The notes: a model not told the origin generated them from the sequence alone. A stretch of DNA of 51,483 nt from an uncultured Lachnospiraceae bacterium (GCA_910586725.1 CAJUJL010000020.1:1-51483); one strand, 5' to 3'; positions 41,344-49,387 are shown, numbered from the stretch's first letter. Translations and numbers: made by a program.

Positions 41344-41966
41344 AATTAAAAGGCGGGAATAAAAATTCGCCTTATTCCGATATAAAATCCGCGGACTTTA
41401 CGATCCCGGCCACCGCATGGAAAGATTTTAAGATAAAAAATTACAGGACCATCCAGCTGTCCTGGAAAAAGAAATCGGTAGACGGTTATAAGATTTACCG
41501 GAAAACCGGAAAAGGAAAATACCGCTGTATTAAAACTTTATCCGGAAAATCCTCTACAAGCTTTAAAGACACTTCTGTAAAACCGGGCAAGACCTATACC
41601 TACCGGATCCGCGGATACATATCTGCGAAAGGAAAAACCTATTACTCCTCCTACACGCCCATTCAGAAGACGAAGCTGAAAATGGAGGCGCCTAAAATAA
41701 AAAAGGCCACCGTTCTGAAAAAAAAGAAAATAAGATTGACCTGGAAACGGGATTCCAAGGCAGACGGCTACTACATATACCGCTCCACATCCCAAAAGGG
41801 AAGCTATAAAAAAGTAAAGACAATTACCAAAAATAAAACCATAAAGTGGACAGATACCGATATTAAACGGGGCAAAACGTATTATTACAAGATACGTTCC
41901 TATACGAAATCATCTGCATGGACAAAATCCTCCGGCTATTCTGCGGTTGTCAGTGCAAAGCCCTAA
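41252..41966 (+). pseudogene. Displaced 3' part: rest of the Fn3 repeats
   Basis: Reading from 41252 in the -1 frame gives IASVNEDAFSYED... which completes the broken Fn3 domain, followed by two more Fn3-like repeats (each with LSWKKKS or LTWKRDS and a GYKIYR/GYYIYR core). The part ends at 41966. The only possible starts, a GTG at 41328 or an ATG at 41340, have no ribosome site and lie inside a domain, so this is not a separate gene. Very basic composition (many Lys) fits wall attachment by charge. Confidence 0.82.
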
Positions 41967-41995
41967 ACCCCCATTCGGTAAATAATGCTTTCCAA

Positions 41996-42040
41996 GGAGA
42001 GCTGCAAATTCCTGTTTGGATTTGCGGCTCTCCTTTATTA
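41996..42040 (+). terminator. Intrinsic terminator of the glucosaminidase unit
   Basis: Arms at 41996-42012 and 42018-42033 pair almost fully (one G-T pair, one bulge) with a short CTGTTT loop and a TTTATTAT tail. Confidence 0.85.
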
Positions 42041-42153
42041 TAGAAATGCCACAATACGCCCATCAAAATCAGCGTACCCATAAGTTCAGAAACTATATTT
42101 TATAAATACGCAGCATTTTGGCCATACTAATAGAAAAATTCCAGGAGGTCGAA

Positions 42154-42324
42154 ATGAAAGCAACGGAAAAAAACAAGCGTATACGCACTGCCCCAAAAGG
42201 AGCATGGGAAAGCGGCGTGATAAATGAAAAGAAAAAAATTACCAAAAAACAGCATCTCAACGAAATCACCACCGACAGCCAGGGAAACGGCTATCCGATC
42301 AATCAAAAAAGTCAGGACGCTTAA
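42154..42324 (+). CDS. Small basic protein of unknown function (56 aa)
   Basis: ATG 42154 follows AGGAGG at 42143-42148, a strong site; an earlier in-frame start at 42118 has none. The product (MKATEKNKRIRTAPKGAW... ending QKSQDA) is hydrophilic, rich in Lys/Asn/Gln, with no hydrophobic segment or cysteine. It is read convergently with the last gene of the carrier-protein cluster, overlapping its stop by 4 bases and sharing a hairpin. Family not recognised. Confidence 0.55.
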   Translation: MKATEKNKRIRTAPKGAWESGVINEKKKITKKQHLNEITTDSQGNGYPINQKSQDA

Positions 42325-42335
42325 CGTGTCCTGAC
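42305..42335 (-). terminator. Terminator of the carrier-protein operon
   Basis: GTCAGGAC at 42311-42318 pairs with 42328-42335; on the minus strand it is followed by six U (42310-42305). The stem overlaps the stop codons of both convergent genes. Confidence 0.8.
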
Positions 42336-43130
42336 CCCATATGTATAAATACTGTTCCACAAACCATCGTGTTTCAGACCAAACTTTTCATGAAACCGCC
42401 TGGAAGCCACATTGCTCTCTTCCACCCATGCAAATACATATTTGCCGCCATTTTGGGCGTATTTGTTCAATTCATGCAGCAATATAGCGTGTACCTCCCG
42501 CTTTTTCGTCCCATTATAAACCTGATTAATGTAAAAACATTTCGGCTCCACAATCTTTTGCAGAATCGAAACAATGCCCTGATCCGTTCTGTGAATCACG
42601 ACCTCTCCTCTTCGTATGCTTTCCCTCAATTCATCCGTTGTCTGCAAATGACTGACTCTGCTGTCGAAAATCTCCCACAACTTCTGATTAATTTCCGCCG
42701 CTTCATCCTCTTTTGCTGTTTTCCCCATATCCGGCTGATCGTATGCTTTTTTCAAGGCATGATCTGCCAGCACAGAAGTTATATCCGGATTTGACATGCG
42801 CATCATCCTCGTAAAAGGAGAAAACCCGATCTTTTTCAGCTCCTTTTCATAAAGCAGGGCGTCTTTGGATAAAATATCAATCACATATTCTTCTTCTGTA
42901 AGCAATTCCTTTTGCATAACAACGCCCATATCATCAAAATCCGCAGTATAAAACAAAATCCGGTTTACCCCGTGGTCTTTGTTTCGTATCACCAAAGAAT
43001 CTTCCGAGTCAGCGGCGTCCCACTCCTTTTCCGGATGCCTGGCAAACTGCAGGTAACAGTTGGAAAACACCCTTTTCCCGGATTTTTTTTGGTTTGCAAT
43101 CCATTCTGTGATCTCTGCTGTTTTCATCAT
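42321..43130 (-). CDS. Two-part GNAT-family acetyltransferase
   Basis: A 269-residue protein. The C-terminal half (about 130-262) has GNAT features: the QVYNGTKKREVHAILLHELNKYA region as motif A and AWVEESNVASRRFHEKFGL as motif B. The N-terminal half (about 1-120) is less clear and may be a degenerate second GNAT fold. The acceptor is unknown. It starts 21 bases after the KAS III gene and is the last gene of the operon, so it may complete or modify the same product. Confidence 0.75.
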   Translation of the reverse strand: MMKTAEITEWIANQKKSGKRVFSNCYLQFARHPEKEWDAADSEDSLVIRNKDHGVNRILFYTADFDDMGVVMQKELLTEEEYVIDILSKDALLYEKELKKIGFSPFTRMMRMSNPDITSVLADHALKKAYDQPDMGKTAKEDEAAEINQKLWEIFDSRVSHLQTTDELRESIRRGEVVIHRTDQGIVSILQKIVEPKCFYINQVYNGTKKREVHAILLHELNKYAQNGGKYVFAWVEESNVASRRFHEKFGLKHDGLWNSIYTYGVRTR

Positions 43131-43151
43131 ACGTTACCTGCCTTTGTCAAA

Positions 43152-44222
43152 TCACAATTCTGAAACAATCATTTCGCAATTTTGCAGTTTTCCCAATTCC
43201 ATTGTCATCGCGCCCCATGCCAGGCCGGATCCAAAAGCGGACAGGCAGCACCGATAACTCTTTTCTTTTAGCTGCTCCCTTAAATTATGAACCGTTACCA
43301 ATGGAATGGATGCCCCGCTGGGATTCCCATAATTTTCCACCAGGTTCATCGGCAGCTTTTCAAACGGAATCCCGATTTTTTCCGCCAGCTTTTGCAGCAT
43401 AAATTTATTGGGCTGGTGAAACAAAAAGTAATCTATGTCATCCACACTATATCCGGTATTTTTGAAAACACTTTGAATCAATGGAGGCACCTTTGTCTGA
43501 ACAAAATTGAAAACAGCGCTTCCGTCCATATGCATATTGTCAAGAGAACGAAAATTGCCGTCCCCAATGTCTTTCATGATACCGGTGTCTGCCGTGCTTG
43601 GCATACGAAACGCTCCGGCCGGAATCTTAAGGGCTTCCCTGCCGGCTCCGTCCATATGCATTTCAAAATAAATTTCACTCTGGTCAGACGAATTCTCAAT
43701 TATTGTTACGGTCGCGGCGTCTCCGATCAATGGATAGTCATTTCTGTCCCGATGCGATACTTTATGGCTTAAAATGTCTGCATTGACTAAAACAACTTTT
43801 TTGTCCCGCAGATGCTCTAAGAGCATAAACGCTTCCATCAGACCGAACAAAAACCCGCAGCATCCCTGCGACATGTCAACGCATAGCGTATCTTCCAACA
43901 GCCCCAGCTCTCCCTGCACAATATTGCTGATGTGAGGAACAAAATAATCCGGGCTGAGCGTAACGACAACCAGTGCTCCGATTTCTTCTCGTAAAATCCA
44001 TCCTTCCTTTAACATATGGCGCACGCCAAATACCGCAAAGTCGGCCGCCGATGACGTTTCCCTGGAAATCCGGTGTTTCTCATATCCCATCACGCGTTTC
44101 AACCGCAATGTCTGTTTTTCCGGAAAAGAATAATTGCCCACTTCATCATCAAAAAAAACTTCTTTTTCCGGCAAAACGCCCAACATTGCAGATATTTTTT
44201 TCCCTTTCCATATTGTCTGCAT
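43152..44222 (-). CDS. 3-oxoacyl-ACP synthase III family (KAS III, FabH-like)
   Basis: Decarboxylative condensing enzyme that joins an acyl group with malonyl-ACP or transfers acyl groups. The 356-residue protein has the catalytic triad in order: Cys of DMSQGCCGF near 115, His of FHQPN near 270, Asn of NYGNPSGAS near 302. Its N-terminus is not that of housekeeping FabH. It starts at once after the preceding carrier protein, which is likely its partner. Relatives in surface-glycan clusters build short acyl decorations; here the product is unknown. Confidence 0.88.
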   Translation of the reverse strand: MQTIWKGKKISAMLGVLPEKEVFFDDEVGNYSFPEKQTLRLKRVMGYEKHRISRETSSAADFAVFGVRHMLKEGWILREEIGALVVVTLSPDYFVPHISNIVQGELGLLEDTLCVDMSQGCCGFLFGLMEAFMLLEHLRDKKVVLVNADILSHKVSHRDRNDYPLIGDAATVTIIENSSDQSEIYFEMHMDGAGREALKIPAGAFRMPSTADTGIMKDIGDGNFRSLDNMHMDGSAVFNFVQTKVPPLIQSVFKNTGYSVDDIDYFLFHQPNKFMLQKLAEKIGIPFEKLPMNLVENYGNPSGASIPLVTVHNLREQLKEKSYRCCLSAFGSGLAWGAMTMELGKLQNCEMIVSEL

Positions 44223-44453
44223 CTATATCGCGCCTCCGCTGTTTTTTACCAGATTTACAATTGCCTGCGCATCACAGAAATTTTCCGGAACAATATCCAA
44301 AGCGTCCACTGTAATGTGATACTCTTCTTCCAACATACTGATTAACGCAATCAAATCAAAAGAATCCAAAAGTCCGTCTTCTATATAGTCCTCACTGCTT
44401 TTAAAATCATGCTCCGGCTTAATCTCGGCCAGCATATCATAGATCGTATCCAT
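44223..44453 (-). CDS. Acyl/aminoacyl carrier protein, DltC-like
   Basis: A 76-residue four-helix carrier with the phosphopantetheine Ser in GLLDSFDLI near residue 31. The GLLDSF motif is the one seen in D-alanine carrier proteins (DltC) rather than in fatty-acid AcpP (GADSLD). It directly follows the adenylating enzyme (9-base gap) and precedes the KAS III, so it probably carries the ligase product. No 4'-phosphopantetheinyl transferase is in the window. Confidence 0.87.
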   Translation of the reverse strand: MDTIYDMLAEIKPEHDFKSSEDYIEDGLLDSFDLIALISMLEEEYHITVDALDIVPENFCDAQAIVNLVKNSGGAI

Positions 44454-44462
44454 CTTATCCTC

Positions 44463-45983
44463 CTACTTCTCTGCCATTTCTTTTAACATCAGGCGGTCAA
44501 TCTTTCCATTTGCGTTTCTCGGCAGCAAATCCATTCTGATGTACGCCGCAGGAATCATATACGCGGGAAAAACCTTCGCCAGCGCTTTCCGGAACTGCGC
44601 GCCGGAAATCTCTTCTTTTTTCTCATAATACAGTACGATTTCCTTTTTCGTGTACCGGTAAACGGCACAGCAGTATTTTACCAGTTTTAAATCGTTGATA
44701 ATCACATGTTCAATCTCCCCTAATTCGATCCGATAGCCCATGTGCTTTACCAGACTGTCTTTACGCCCTTTAAACCAAATCAAACCTTTGCCGTCAAGGC
44801 TGACGACGTCGCCCGTTCTGTAAATTATCTCCGGGTACGATGCATTCAGCGGATTCTGCACAAATGCAAGCGATGTTTTTTCCGGATTGTTGTAATATCC
44901 CATCGCCAGGGATGTGCCTCTGACGCAAAGCTCTCCTTCTTCCCCTTCTCTGCACAGCTCTCCCGCATCATTTAAAATCAAAACGTCCGTATTCCGGCAG
45001 GCGACGCCAATCGGCAGGGGCTGGTTTTCCGCAGGGCGGTCTTTTACGACATAATACGTACAGTCAAGCGTTATTTCAATCGGCCCGTACAGGTTGACAA
45101 ATACGGCGTCAGAAAGCCTGTCGTACCAGTACAGAAACTGCTTGGTCGGAAACACTTCTCCGGCAAACCATATCATTTTGAGCGTTTGCAGCGGTATTTT
45201 ATCCAAAAGATCTAGATTGGCGATATTTACCATGATAGATGGCACCCAGAAAATAAAATTCACCTGGTTTTGATTTAACGTCTCCAGCAGTCTGGCCGGA
45301 AAAGACGCCAAAGAAGCGTCGAGCAAAACAAGCTGTGATCCTTTTATCATCATCATGCAAAGTTCAAAGTCAAAAATATCAAACACAATCGGGGACAATG
45401 ACCCGATCACTTCGGACCCGTCAAAAGCAAACCGCTCCACGGACCAGTCCATAAAGTCAAAAAAGCTTCTGTGATTTAAAACAACGCCTTTTGGCGTGCC
45501 TGTAGATCCGGAAGTATTGATGATGCAAATCGGGTCCGTATCAATCAAAAGCTTTCTGCGGTTTTCCAAAACGAAATCTTTTGGTTCTGCTTCATCCACG
45601 ATCTCTTCCATCAAAATCAGCGGAACATCCGTCCGCTCTAATTTTACCGCAAATCTTAAGCTTGTAACAATCGCACAGGGGCGGATTAAATCTAAAATTT
45701 TCCCGATTCTGTCCGCAGGAGTTTTCACATCCAGATTCATAAAAGGATTGCACGAATACAGAACGCCTAAGTCCGCAATGACAGCATTGATTTCTTTTGG
45801 AAGATAGACAGCCACAGGCAGATTCATCGCATGATGCGTTTTTTGTATGATCTGCGCTCCAAGCTTCCTGGCCTTTTCTTTCAGCTCCCGAAAACAAATC
45901 TGCTCCTCTTTGTGCTTTACCGCAATAGAATCCGCATGGCTTTCGACTGTAGTTTCAAAACAATCCAGCAAATTAATCTTCAT
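44463..45983 (-). CDS. AMP-forming ligase resembling DltA / NRPS A-domain
   Basis: Adenylates a carboxylic or amino acid and loads it on a carrier. At 506 residues it is DltA size. Motifs: A3 NTSGSTGTPKGV near 157, A5 NLYGPIEIT near 292, A7 YRTGDVV near 392, A8 GRKDSLVKHMGYRIELGEIE near 410, A10 NANGKIDR near 492. The YGPIE box carries Glu as in amino-acid-activating enzymes. No DltB or DltD is present, so it is not a teichoic-acid D-alanylation operon. The substrate cannot be read by eye. Confidence 0.87.
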   Translation of the reverse strand: MKINLLDCFETTVESHADSIAVKHKEEQICFRELKEKARKLGAQIIQKTHHAMNLPVAVYLPKEINAVIADLGVLYSCNPFMNLDVKTPADRIGKILDLIRPCAIVTSLRFAVKLERTDVPLILMEEIVDEAEPKDFVLENRRKLLIDTDPICIINTSGSTGTPKGVVLNHRSFFDFMDWSVERFAFDGSEVIGSLSPIVFDIFDFELCMMMIKGSQLVLLDASLASFPARLLETLNQNQVNFIFWVPSIMVNIANLDLLDKIPLQTLKMIWFAGEVFPTKQFLYWYDRLSDAVFVNLYGPIEITLDCTYYVVKDRPAENQPLPIGVACRNTDVLILNDAGELCREGEEGELCVRGTSLAMGYYNNPEKTSLAFVQNPLNASYPEIIYRTGDVVSLDGKGLIWFKGRKDSLVKHMGYRIELGEIEHVIINDLKLVKYCCAVYRYTKKEIVLYYEKKEEISGAQFRKALAKVFPAYMIPAAYIRMDLLPRNANGKIDRLMLKEMAEK

Positions 45984-45992
45984 TTCTTCCTC

Positions 45993-46850
45993 CTAACAGT
46001 GCGTAACCCTTTCCCCGTTGGCTCCTTTTGTATACTTGGGAATCAAATCTGCTGTGCGAAACGGGGTTTCCAAAAAATAATTCATATCTTTTCCAAGCAT
46101 TTTTGTAATTTCCCGGTAAGCATCCCGTTCGGACAAACAAGCTACGTATTTGTTGCCCAGACGCTTCTTTTTCAGAAATCCTTTTTCCTCAAGGTAATCT
46201 TCAAAATAATAATAATTGGCCGGCTTCACCCCATAACAGGCGGTGTGCATATACTGACGCGACGCATGTCTGTTTCCATCCTCATCAATAATCATTCCCG
46301 AAAATGGCATGTCGAAGCGGTAGGGAACGTCCATCATTTTTTCTACGTAATGCACATAGGTAAAACATTCTCCTAGCCTTGATCCAAAAAAAAGAAATTT
46401 CACATCCTCCATCTGATGCACGCTGTCTAAACCGCCGCCTTCCCCCAGGGAATGTTCCCCGGGATTTTGAAAATTTGTTTTTAAATGCATCGGAACGGAC
46501 AGAGATAACAGAGGGTCCCATGTGCGGTATCTTCCGCTCTTTTTTCTCAAATGCTCGTTGAAAGCGCCCATCGACGTCCTGCTTCTTGCTATATCGTAAT
46601 CTTCCTTGTTGCAGAAGCTGAAAGTAAACGTCGGAACAAGCAGACAATCCAGTTTCAGGTCTTCAAACACCTGGTCGATCGTCTGAAGATAATCCCTGCG
46701 GTTAAATCCGGCAGCCACATTTCCAAACATAATGTCCGAATGTATAAAAAGCGCCTTGCAGTCCTGCGCGCCCGTCTCTTTTAATGCATCAAAGATTTCC
46801 TCTGCGCCGTAACTTCTTCCATCCAAATCAACAAAAAGCGTACTGTTCAT
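45993..46850 (-). CDS. AAC(3)-like acyltransferase (PF02522-type)
   Basis: Family of aminoglycoside N3-acetyltransferases and related acyltransferases in antibiotic or sugar pathways. The VPTFTFSFC segment near 72, the RYRTWDPLLSLSVP region near 108 and the LGEGG...GECFTYVHYVE stretch near 135-168 fit the fold. The usual NTSLHLAE motif is changed to ECFTYVHYVE, which argues for a biosynthetic acyltransferase rather than drug resistance. The start follows AAAGGAAG; 16 bases separate it from the SDR gene. Acceptor unknown. Confidence 0.72.
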   Translation of the reverse strand: MNSTLFVDLDGRSYGAEEIFDALKETGAQDCKALFIHSDIMFGNVAAGFNRRDYLQTIDQVFEDLKLDCLLVPTFTFSFCNKEDYDIARSRTSMGAFNEHLRKKSGRYRTWDPLLSLSVPMHLKTNFQNPGEHSLGEGGGLDSVHQMEDVKFLFFGSRLGECFTYVHYVEKMMDVPYRFDMPFSGMIIDEDGNRHASRQYMHTACYGVKPANYYYFEDYLEEKGFLKKKRLGNKYVACLSERDAYREITKMLGKDMNYFLETPFRTADLIPKYTKGANGERVTHC

Positions 46851-46866
46851 ACATCTTCCTTTCTGC

Positions 46867-47610
46867 CTACTGGCCCAGCAGGCCCCCGTCTACAAACATG
46901 GCTCTTCCCGTAATAAAAGAAGATGCGTCGCTTAGTAAAAACGCTATCATGTTGGCAATGTCTTTTGGTTTTCCCATTCCAAGCAGCTGTTTGTCCAGGA
47001 TTTTATCCAAAGCGCCCTCGTCTGCCATTTGCGTCATCGGCGTATCAACCGCTCCCGGCGCCACGCAGTTGATTCGAATCTTCTGCGCCGCTAACTCCAG
47101 CGCCATTGTTTTTACGGAAGCTTCTAACGCCGCTTTCGAAGCCGCATATACGCTCATGCATGTTTGGGGATAATGGGAATTTGCCGCCGACACCGCCACG
47201 ATGCTGCCGCCGCATCCGTATTTTTTCTTTGTATAGGTATGCACCAGATGCAAAAAAGAATGAAAGTTCACATCCATTATGGTAAGAACCGCGGACGGGC
47301 TCATCGCCCGTATGGGAAGCGGTCTGGCAATCCCCGCGCAGTGCACCAGTCCGTCTATTTTCTTCCCGTCCGATACGGCCCGGGTAAATACTTCGTCGTA
47401 TTTGTCAAAATCCGTCACATCAAAAGGAATGCACCGGTGCTTCTGTGGAGAATCCATCTTTTCAAGGGTTTCAAGGAGCCTTGATGCATCACGGGCGCAA
47501 AGCACAACGGACGCGCCCAATTGTGATACCAGAAGAGCTGTAGCGCGCCCGATTCCGGATGACGCGCCTGTGATCAAAATTTTTCTCTCCCGTAAATCAA
47601 CCAACTGCAT
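46867..47610 (-). CDS. Short-chain dehydrogenase/reductase (FabG-like)
   Basis: NAD(P)H-dependent reductase, probably of a 3-oxoacyl carrier or a sugar keto group. Cofactor loop TGASSGIGRA near 15, NAG-type region, and active-site Ser with YAASK near 155. The 247-residue length is that of FabG. It stands between a carrier protein and an acyltransferase, so reduction of a carrier-bound 3-keto acyl is plausible; this is an inference. Confidence 0.85.
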   Translation of the reverse strand: MQLVDLRERKILITGASSGIGRATALLVSQLGASVVLCARDASRLLETLEKMDSPQKHRCIPFDVTDFDKYDEVFTRAVSDGKKIDGLVHCAGIARPLPIRAMSPSAVLTIMDVNFHSFLHLVHTYTKKKYGCGGSIVAVSAANSHYPQTCMSVYAASKAALEASVKTMALELAAQKIRINCVAPGAVDTPMTQMADEGALDKILDKQLLGMGKPKDIANMIAFLLSDASSFITGRAMFVDGGLLGQ

Positions 47611-47616
47611 AAACGC

Positions 47617-47835
47617 TTACTCCATTATTTTCACTGCGTCCGCAACCGTTTGAAAAGCCTTGATTTCCGCGCCTCTGACTGTTTTATGAAATTTCTCGTC
47701 CATAAGCGCAATAAATGCCAGCGCAGCAATGGAATCCCATTCCGGATAATCCATAAGCGCATCTTCCATATGAAGCGTTCCCGCTTCCAGCTCCATTGTC
47801 TCTTCCAATAAACTGATTTTTTCCTGTTCTGTCAT
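47617..47835 (-). CDS. Acyl carrier protein (second copy in the cluster)
   Basis: A 72-residue carrier with the phosphopantetheine Ser in PEWDSIAAL near 34. The WDS context differs from the LLDSF of the downstream carrier, so the two probably have different partners. Start 47835 follows AAGGAG; an upstream frame to 47877 has none. It overlaps neither neighbour and lies one base after the GNAT stop. Confidence 0.82.
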   Translation of the reverse strand: MTEQEKISLLEETMELEAGTLHMEDALMDYPEWDSIAALAFIALMDEKFHKTVRGAEIKAFQTVADAVKIME

Positions 47836-47836
47836 T

Positions 47837-48574
47837 TTATATCTCTCCTTTGCTATGTTTGATAAAAATATATGCAATCTCTTTCATCTGAAAGCCAATT
47901 GAAAGCAATATCTTTAAGACTGACGGATTATTGCCTGATATATGACCAATATATCCGCGCGCGCCTTTCTCTTTCGCAGACCAAATCCCCGCGTACTGGA
48001 TGCAATATCCCATGCCGGTTCCCTCAAACCCGCTGTATGTACCTGCTAAAAGCCCGTCATAAATCCCATCGTCCATTTCCCGGTTCAAAAAGAATCCGAC
48101 CGGCTCACCTGCAAACATGACTTTATAAGGAATATGTCCCTTCCGGATCAAGTCTTTCGCCCAGAGGTCATATCTTCGCGCCGCCTGTTCCCGTGTAAAT
48201 TCCGGATCCACGCTGATTCGGTCCGTCTGAAAGATATTTTTATAAATTTCCCGGCTCAAAATCTGCATGTCATTCTTTGTCATTTTTTCCCAGGCGCATT
48301 TTCTGCATATGCTCAAAAGCCTTGGCGGCATAGTTATATCGTTTAATTTATGCTCCAGCGTAAACGCGGATTCCATAAATTCATATCCCTCTTTTTGAAA
48401 AAAAGAGACCAGATCAGACCGGTTCGACGGTATTCTTACAACCATATACTGTCTTTCTCCCGCTTTTTTGCATATTTCTTTCACTTCTTCCAAACTGTCT
48501 TTGTGATCTATGTGAAACTCATAACAAGAAACGCCAAGATTTCTCTTCTCCCAGGCCGCATCCACCACTTTCAT
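47837..48574 (-). CDS. GNAT-like acetyltransferase (245 aa)
   Basis: Protein with a C-terminal GNAT fold (about 115-240): the GLLAGTYSGFEGTGMGYCIQYAG region resembles motif A, and GHISGNNPSVLKILLSIGFQ motif B, a pattern seen in sugar N-acyltransferases such as the TDP-fucosamine acetyltransferases. The N-terminal half has a second GNAT-like pattern (RIPSNRSDLVSFFQKEGYEFM). AGGAGAG precedes ATG 48574. Likely donor is acetyl-CoA or an acyl-carrier of this cluster. Confidence 0.72.
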   Translation of the reverse strand: MKVVDAAWEKRNLGVSCYEFHIDHKDSLEEVKEICKKAGERQYMVVRIPSNRSDLVSFFQKEGYEFMESAFTLEHKLNDITMPPRLLSICRKCAWEKMTKNDMQILSREIYKNIFQTDRISVDPEFTREQAARRYDLWAKDLIRKGHIPYKVMFAGEPVGFFLNREMDDGIYDGLLAGTYSGFEGTGMGYCIQYAGIWSAKEKGARGYIGHISGNNPSVLKILLSIGFQMKEIAYIFIKHSKGEI

Positions 48575-48584
48575 CTAATCTCTC

Positions 48585-48773
48585 CTACGTTTTCCGGAAT
48601 CTGCGGTATCTCTCTTCCACAATTTCCTGCGGATTTTTCCCGCTCATCCGCTTTAAATACGCGGAAATAACCGGCGCTTTTTCCTGGTTCACGCCGCCAA
48701 ATTCGGGTATGATTTTCTCTCCAACCGCGTCGGAAACCGTTATATAATTTCGAATCTTTTCCACTCTGTCCAT
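48585..48773 (-). CDS. Small protein of unknown function heading the carrier-protein operon
   Basis: A 62-residue basic, hydrophilic protein (MDRVEKIRNYITVSDAVG start, RYRRFRKT end) without a membrane segment or cysteine. GAGGG seven bases upstream supports ATG 48773; the longer frame in the other register is a shadow. It is first behind the operon promoter and 10 bases before the GNAT gene. Family not recognised; a regulatory or accessory role is only a guess. Confidence 0.6.
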   Translation of the reverse strand: MDRVEKIRNYITVSDAVGEKIIPEFGGVNQEKAPVISAYLKRMSGKNPQEIVEERYRRFRKT

Positions 48774-48805
48774 TCTGCACCCTCGTCGTTCAACTGCATA
48801 TGGAT

Positions 48806-48834
48806 ATTTTAAAGTACCAAAAATTTTTCGTCAA
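48806..48834 (-). promoter_or_regulatory. Promoter of the carrier-protein operon
   Basis: Minus-strand TTGACG (48829-48834), 17-base spacer, TAAAAT (48806-48811), about 30 bases before the first start codon. It is the only good promoter I see for the nine genes to 42321. Confidence 0.7.
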
Positions 48835-48860
48835 TAGAAATATGCGGTAAAATAAGATTC

Positions 48861-49331
48861 TTATCTGCCTAACGACTTTTCCATCGTATGATAACAAAGA
48901 TAATCCCCATTCTCTGTTTCAATTTTCTCATAGCTTTTGATCCGATAGCCCCGATCCAAATACATGCGCTCCGCCGGGAAAGACGCGTCGATATGCACTG
49001 TCTGGAATTGTTTGAAAACGACGTCCTCCAAGCAGTCCATCAGTCTGCTTCCATAGCCTTTTGACTGATATTTGGGTAAAATAAACAGTCTGCGGATCTC
49101 GTTTCCCCGAATGCTTCCGGTTCCCACAATCTCTCCCTCTACTACTGCAAAATAAATATCTTCTCTGGATAACGCTTCCTTTATTTGCTGTTCATTATGG
49201 AGATCCAGAAAAAACTGCACCGCGCCGGAGGGATAATAACGCGGATAAACGGCCTTGATTGTTTTGGCTGCAATTTCCGCCACCTTGGCGGGACATTCTG
49301 CGCGCTTTAACTGCATTTCGAAATTTTTCAT
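48861..49331 (-). CDS. GNAT-family acetyltransferase (single domain)
   Basis: A 156-residue protein with a clear GNAT motif A, RRLFILPKYQSKGYGSRLM near 88-106, and a C-terminal motif B (AERMYLDRGYRI). The type is similar to small-molecule or protein N-acetyltransferases; the acceptor is unknown. Start 49331 is set by GGAGG eight bases upstream; a TTG at 49346 would overlap that site. The Shine-Dalgarno lies inside a 13-bp dyad described separately. The gene has its own promoter and ends 26 bases before the operon promoter, so it is probably not cotranscribed with the cluster. Confidence 0.85.
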   Translation of the reverse strand: MKNFEMQLKRAECPAKVAEIAAKTIKAVYPRYYPSGAVQFFLDLHNEQQIKEALSREDIYFAVVEGEIVGTGSIRGNEIRRLFILPKYQSKGYGSRLMDCLEDVVFKQFQTVHIDASFPAERMYLDRGYRIKSYEKIETENGDYLCYHTMEKSLGR

Positions 49332-49339
49332 CTGTTTAC

Positions 49340-49387
49340 CCTCCAAACTGGTAATTACATCTTACACCAGTTTAGAGGTTTACACAA
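49340..49387 (-). promoter_or_regulatory. Promoter overlapped by a 13-bp dyad that includes the ribosome site
   Basis: Minus-strand TTGTGT (49382-49387) and TAAGAT (49359-49364) are 17 bases apart. Around them 49366-49378 and 49340-49352 form an inverted repeat of 13 bases (12 identical, one T-G) with ACTGGT/ACCAGT cores and a 13-base centre. The right arm contains the entire GGAGG ribosome site of the GNAT gene. The dyad could be a DNA operator or, if transcription starts further upstream, a hairpin hiding the ribosome site. Confidence 0.6.

Noticed and set aside
41328..41966. Separate gene for an Fn3-only protein
   Set aside because: Starts mid-domain at GTG without ribosome site; better explained as the shifted end of the glucosaminidase gene.
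45993..46850. Aminoglycoside resistance gene
   Set aside because: The family match is loose, a conserved active-site segment is changed, and the gene lies within a biosynthetic operon.
42321..48773. dlt (teichoic acid D-alanylation) operon
   Set aside because: A DltA-like ligase and DltC-like carrier are present but DltB and DltD are missing, and KAS III, SDR and AAC(3)-like genes are not part of dlt.
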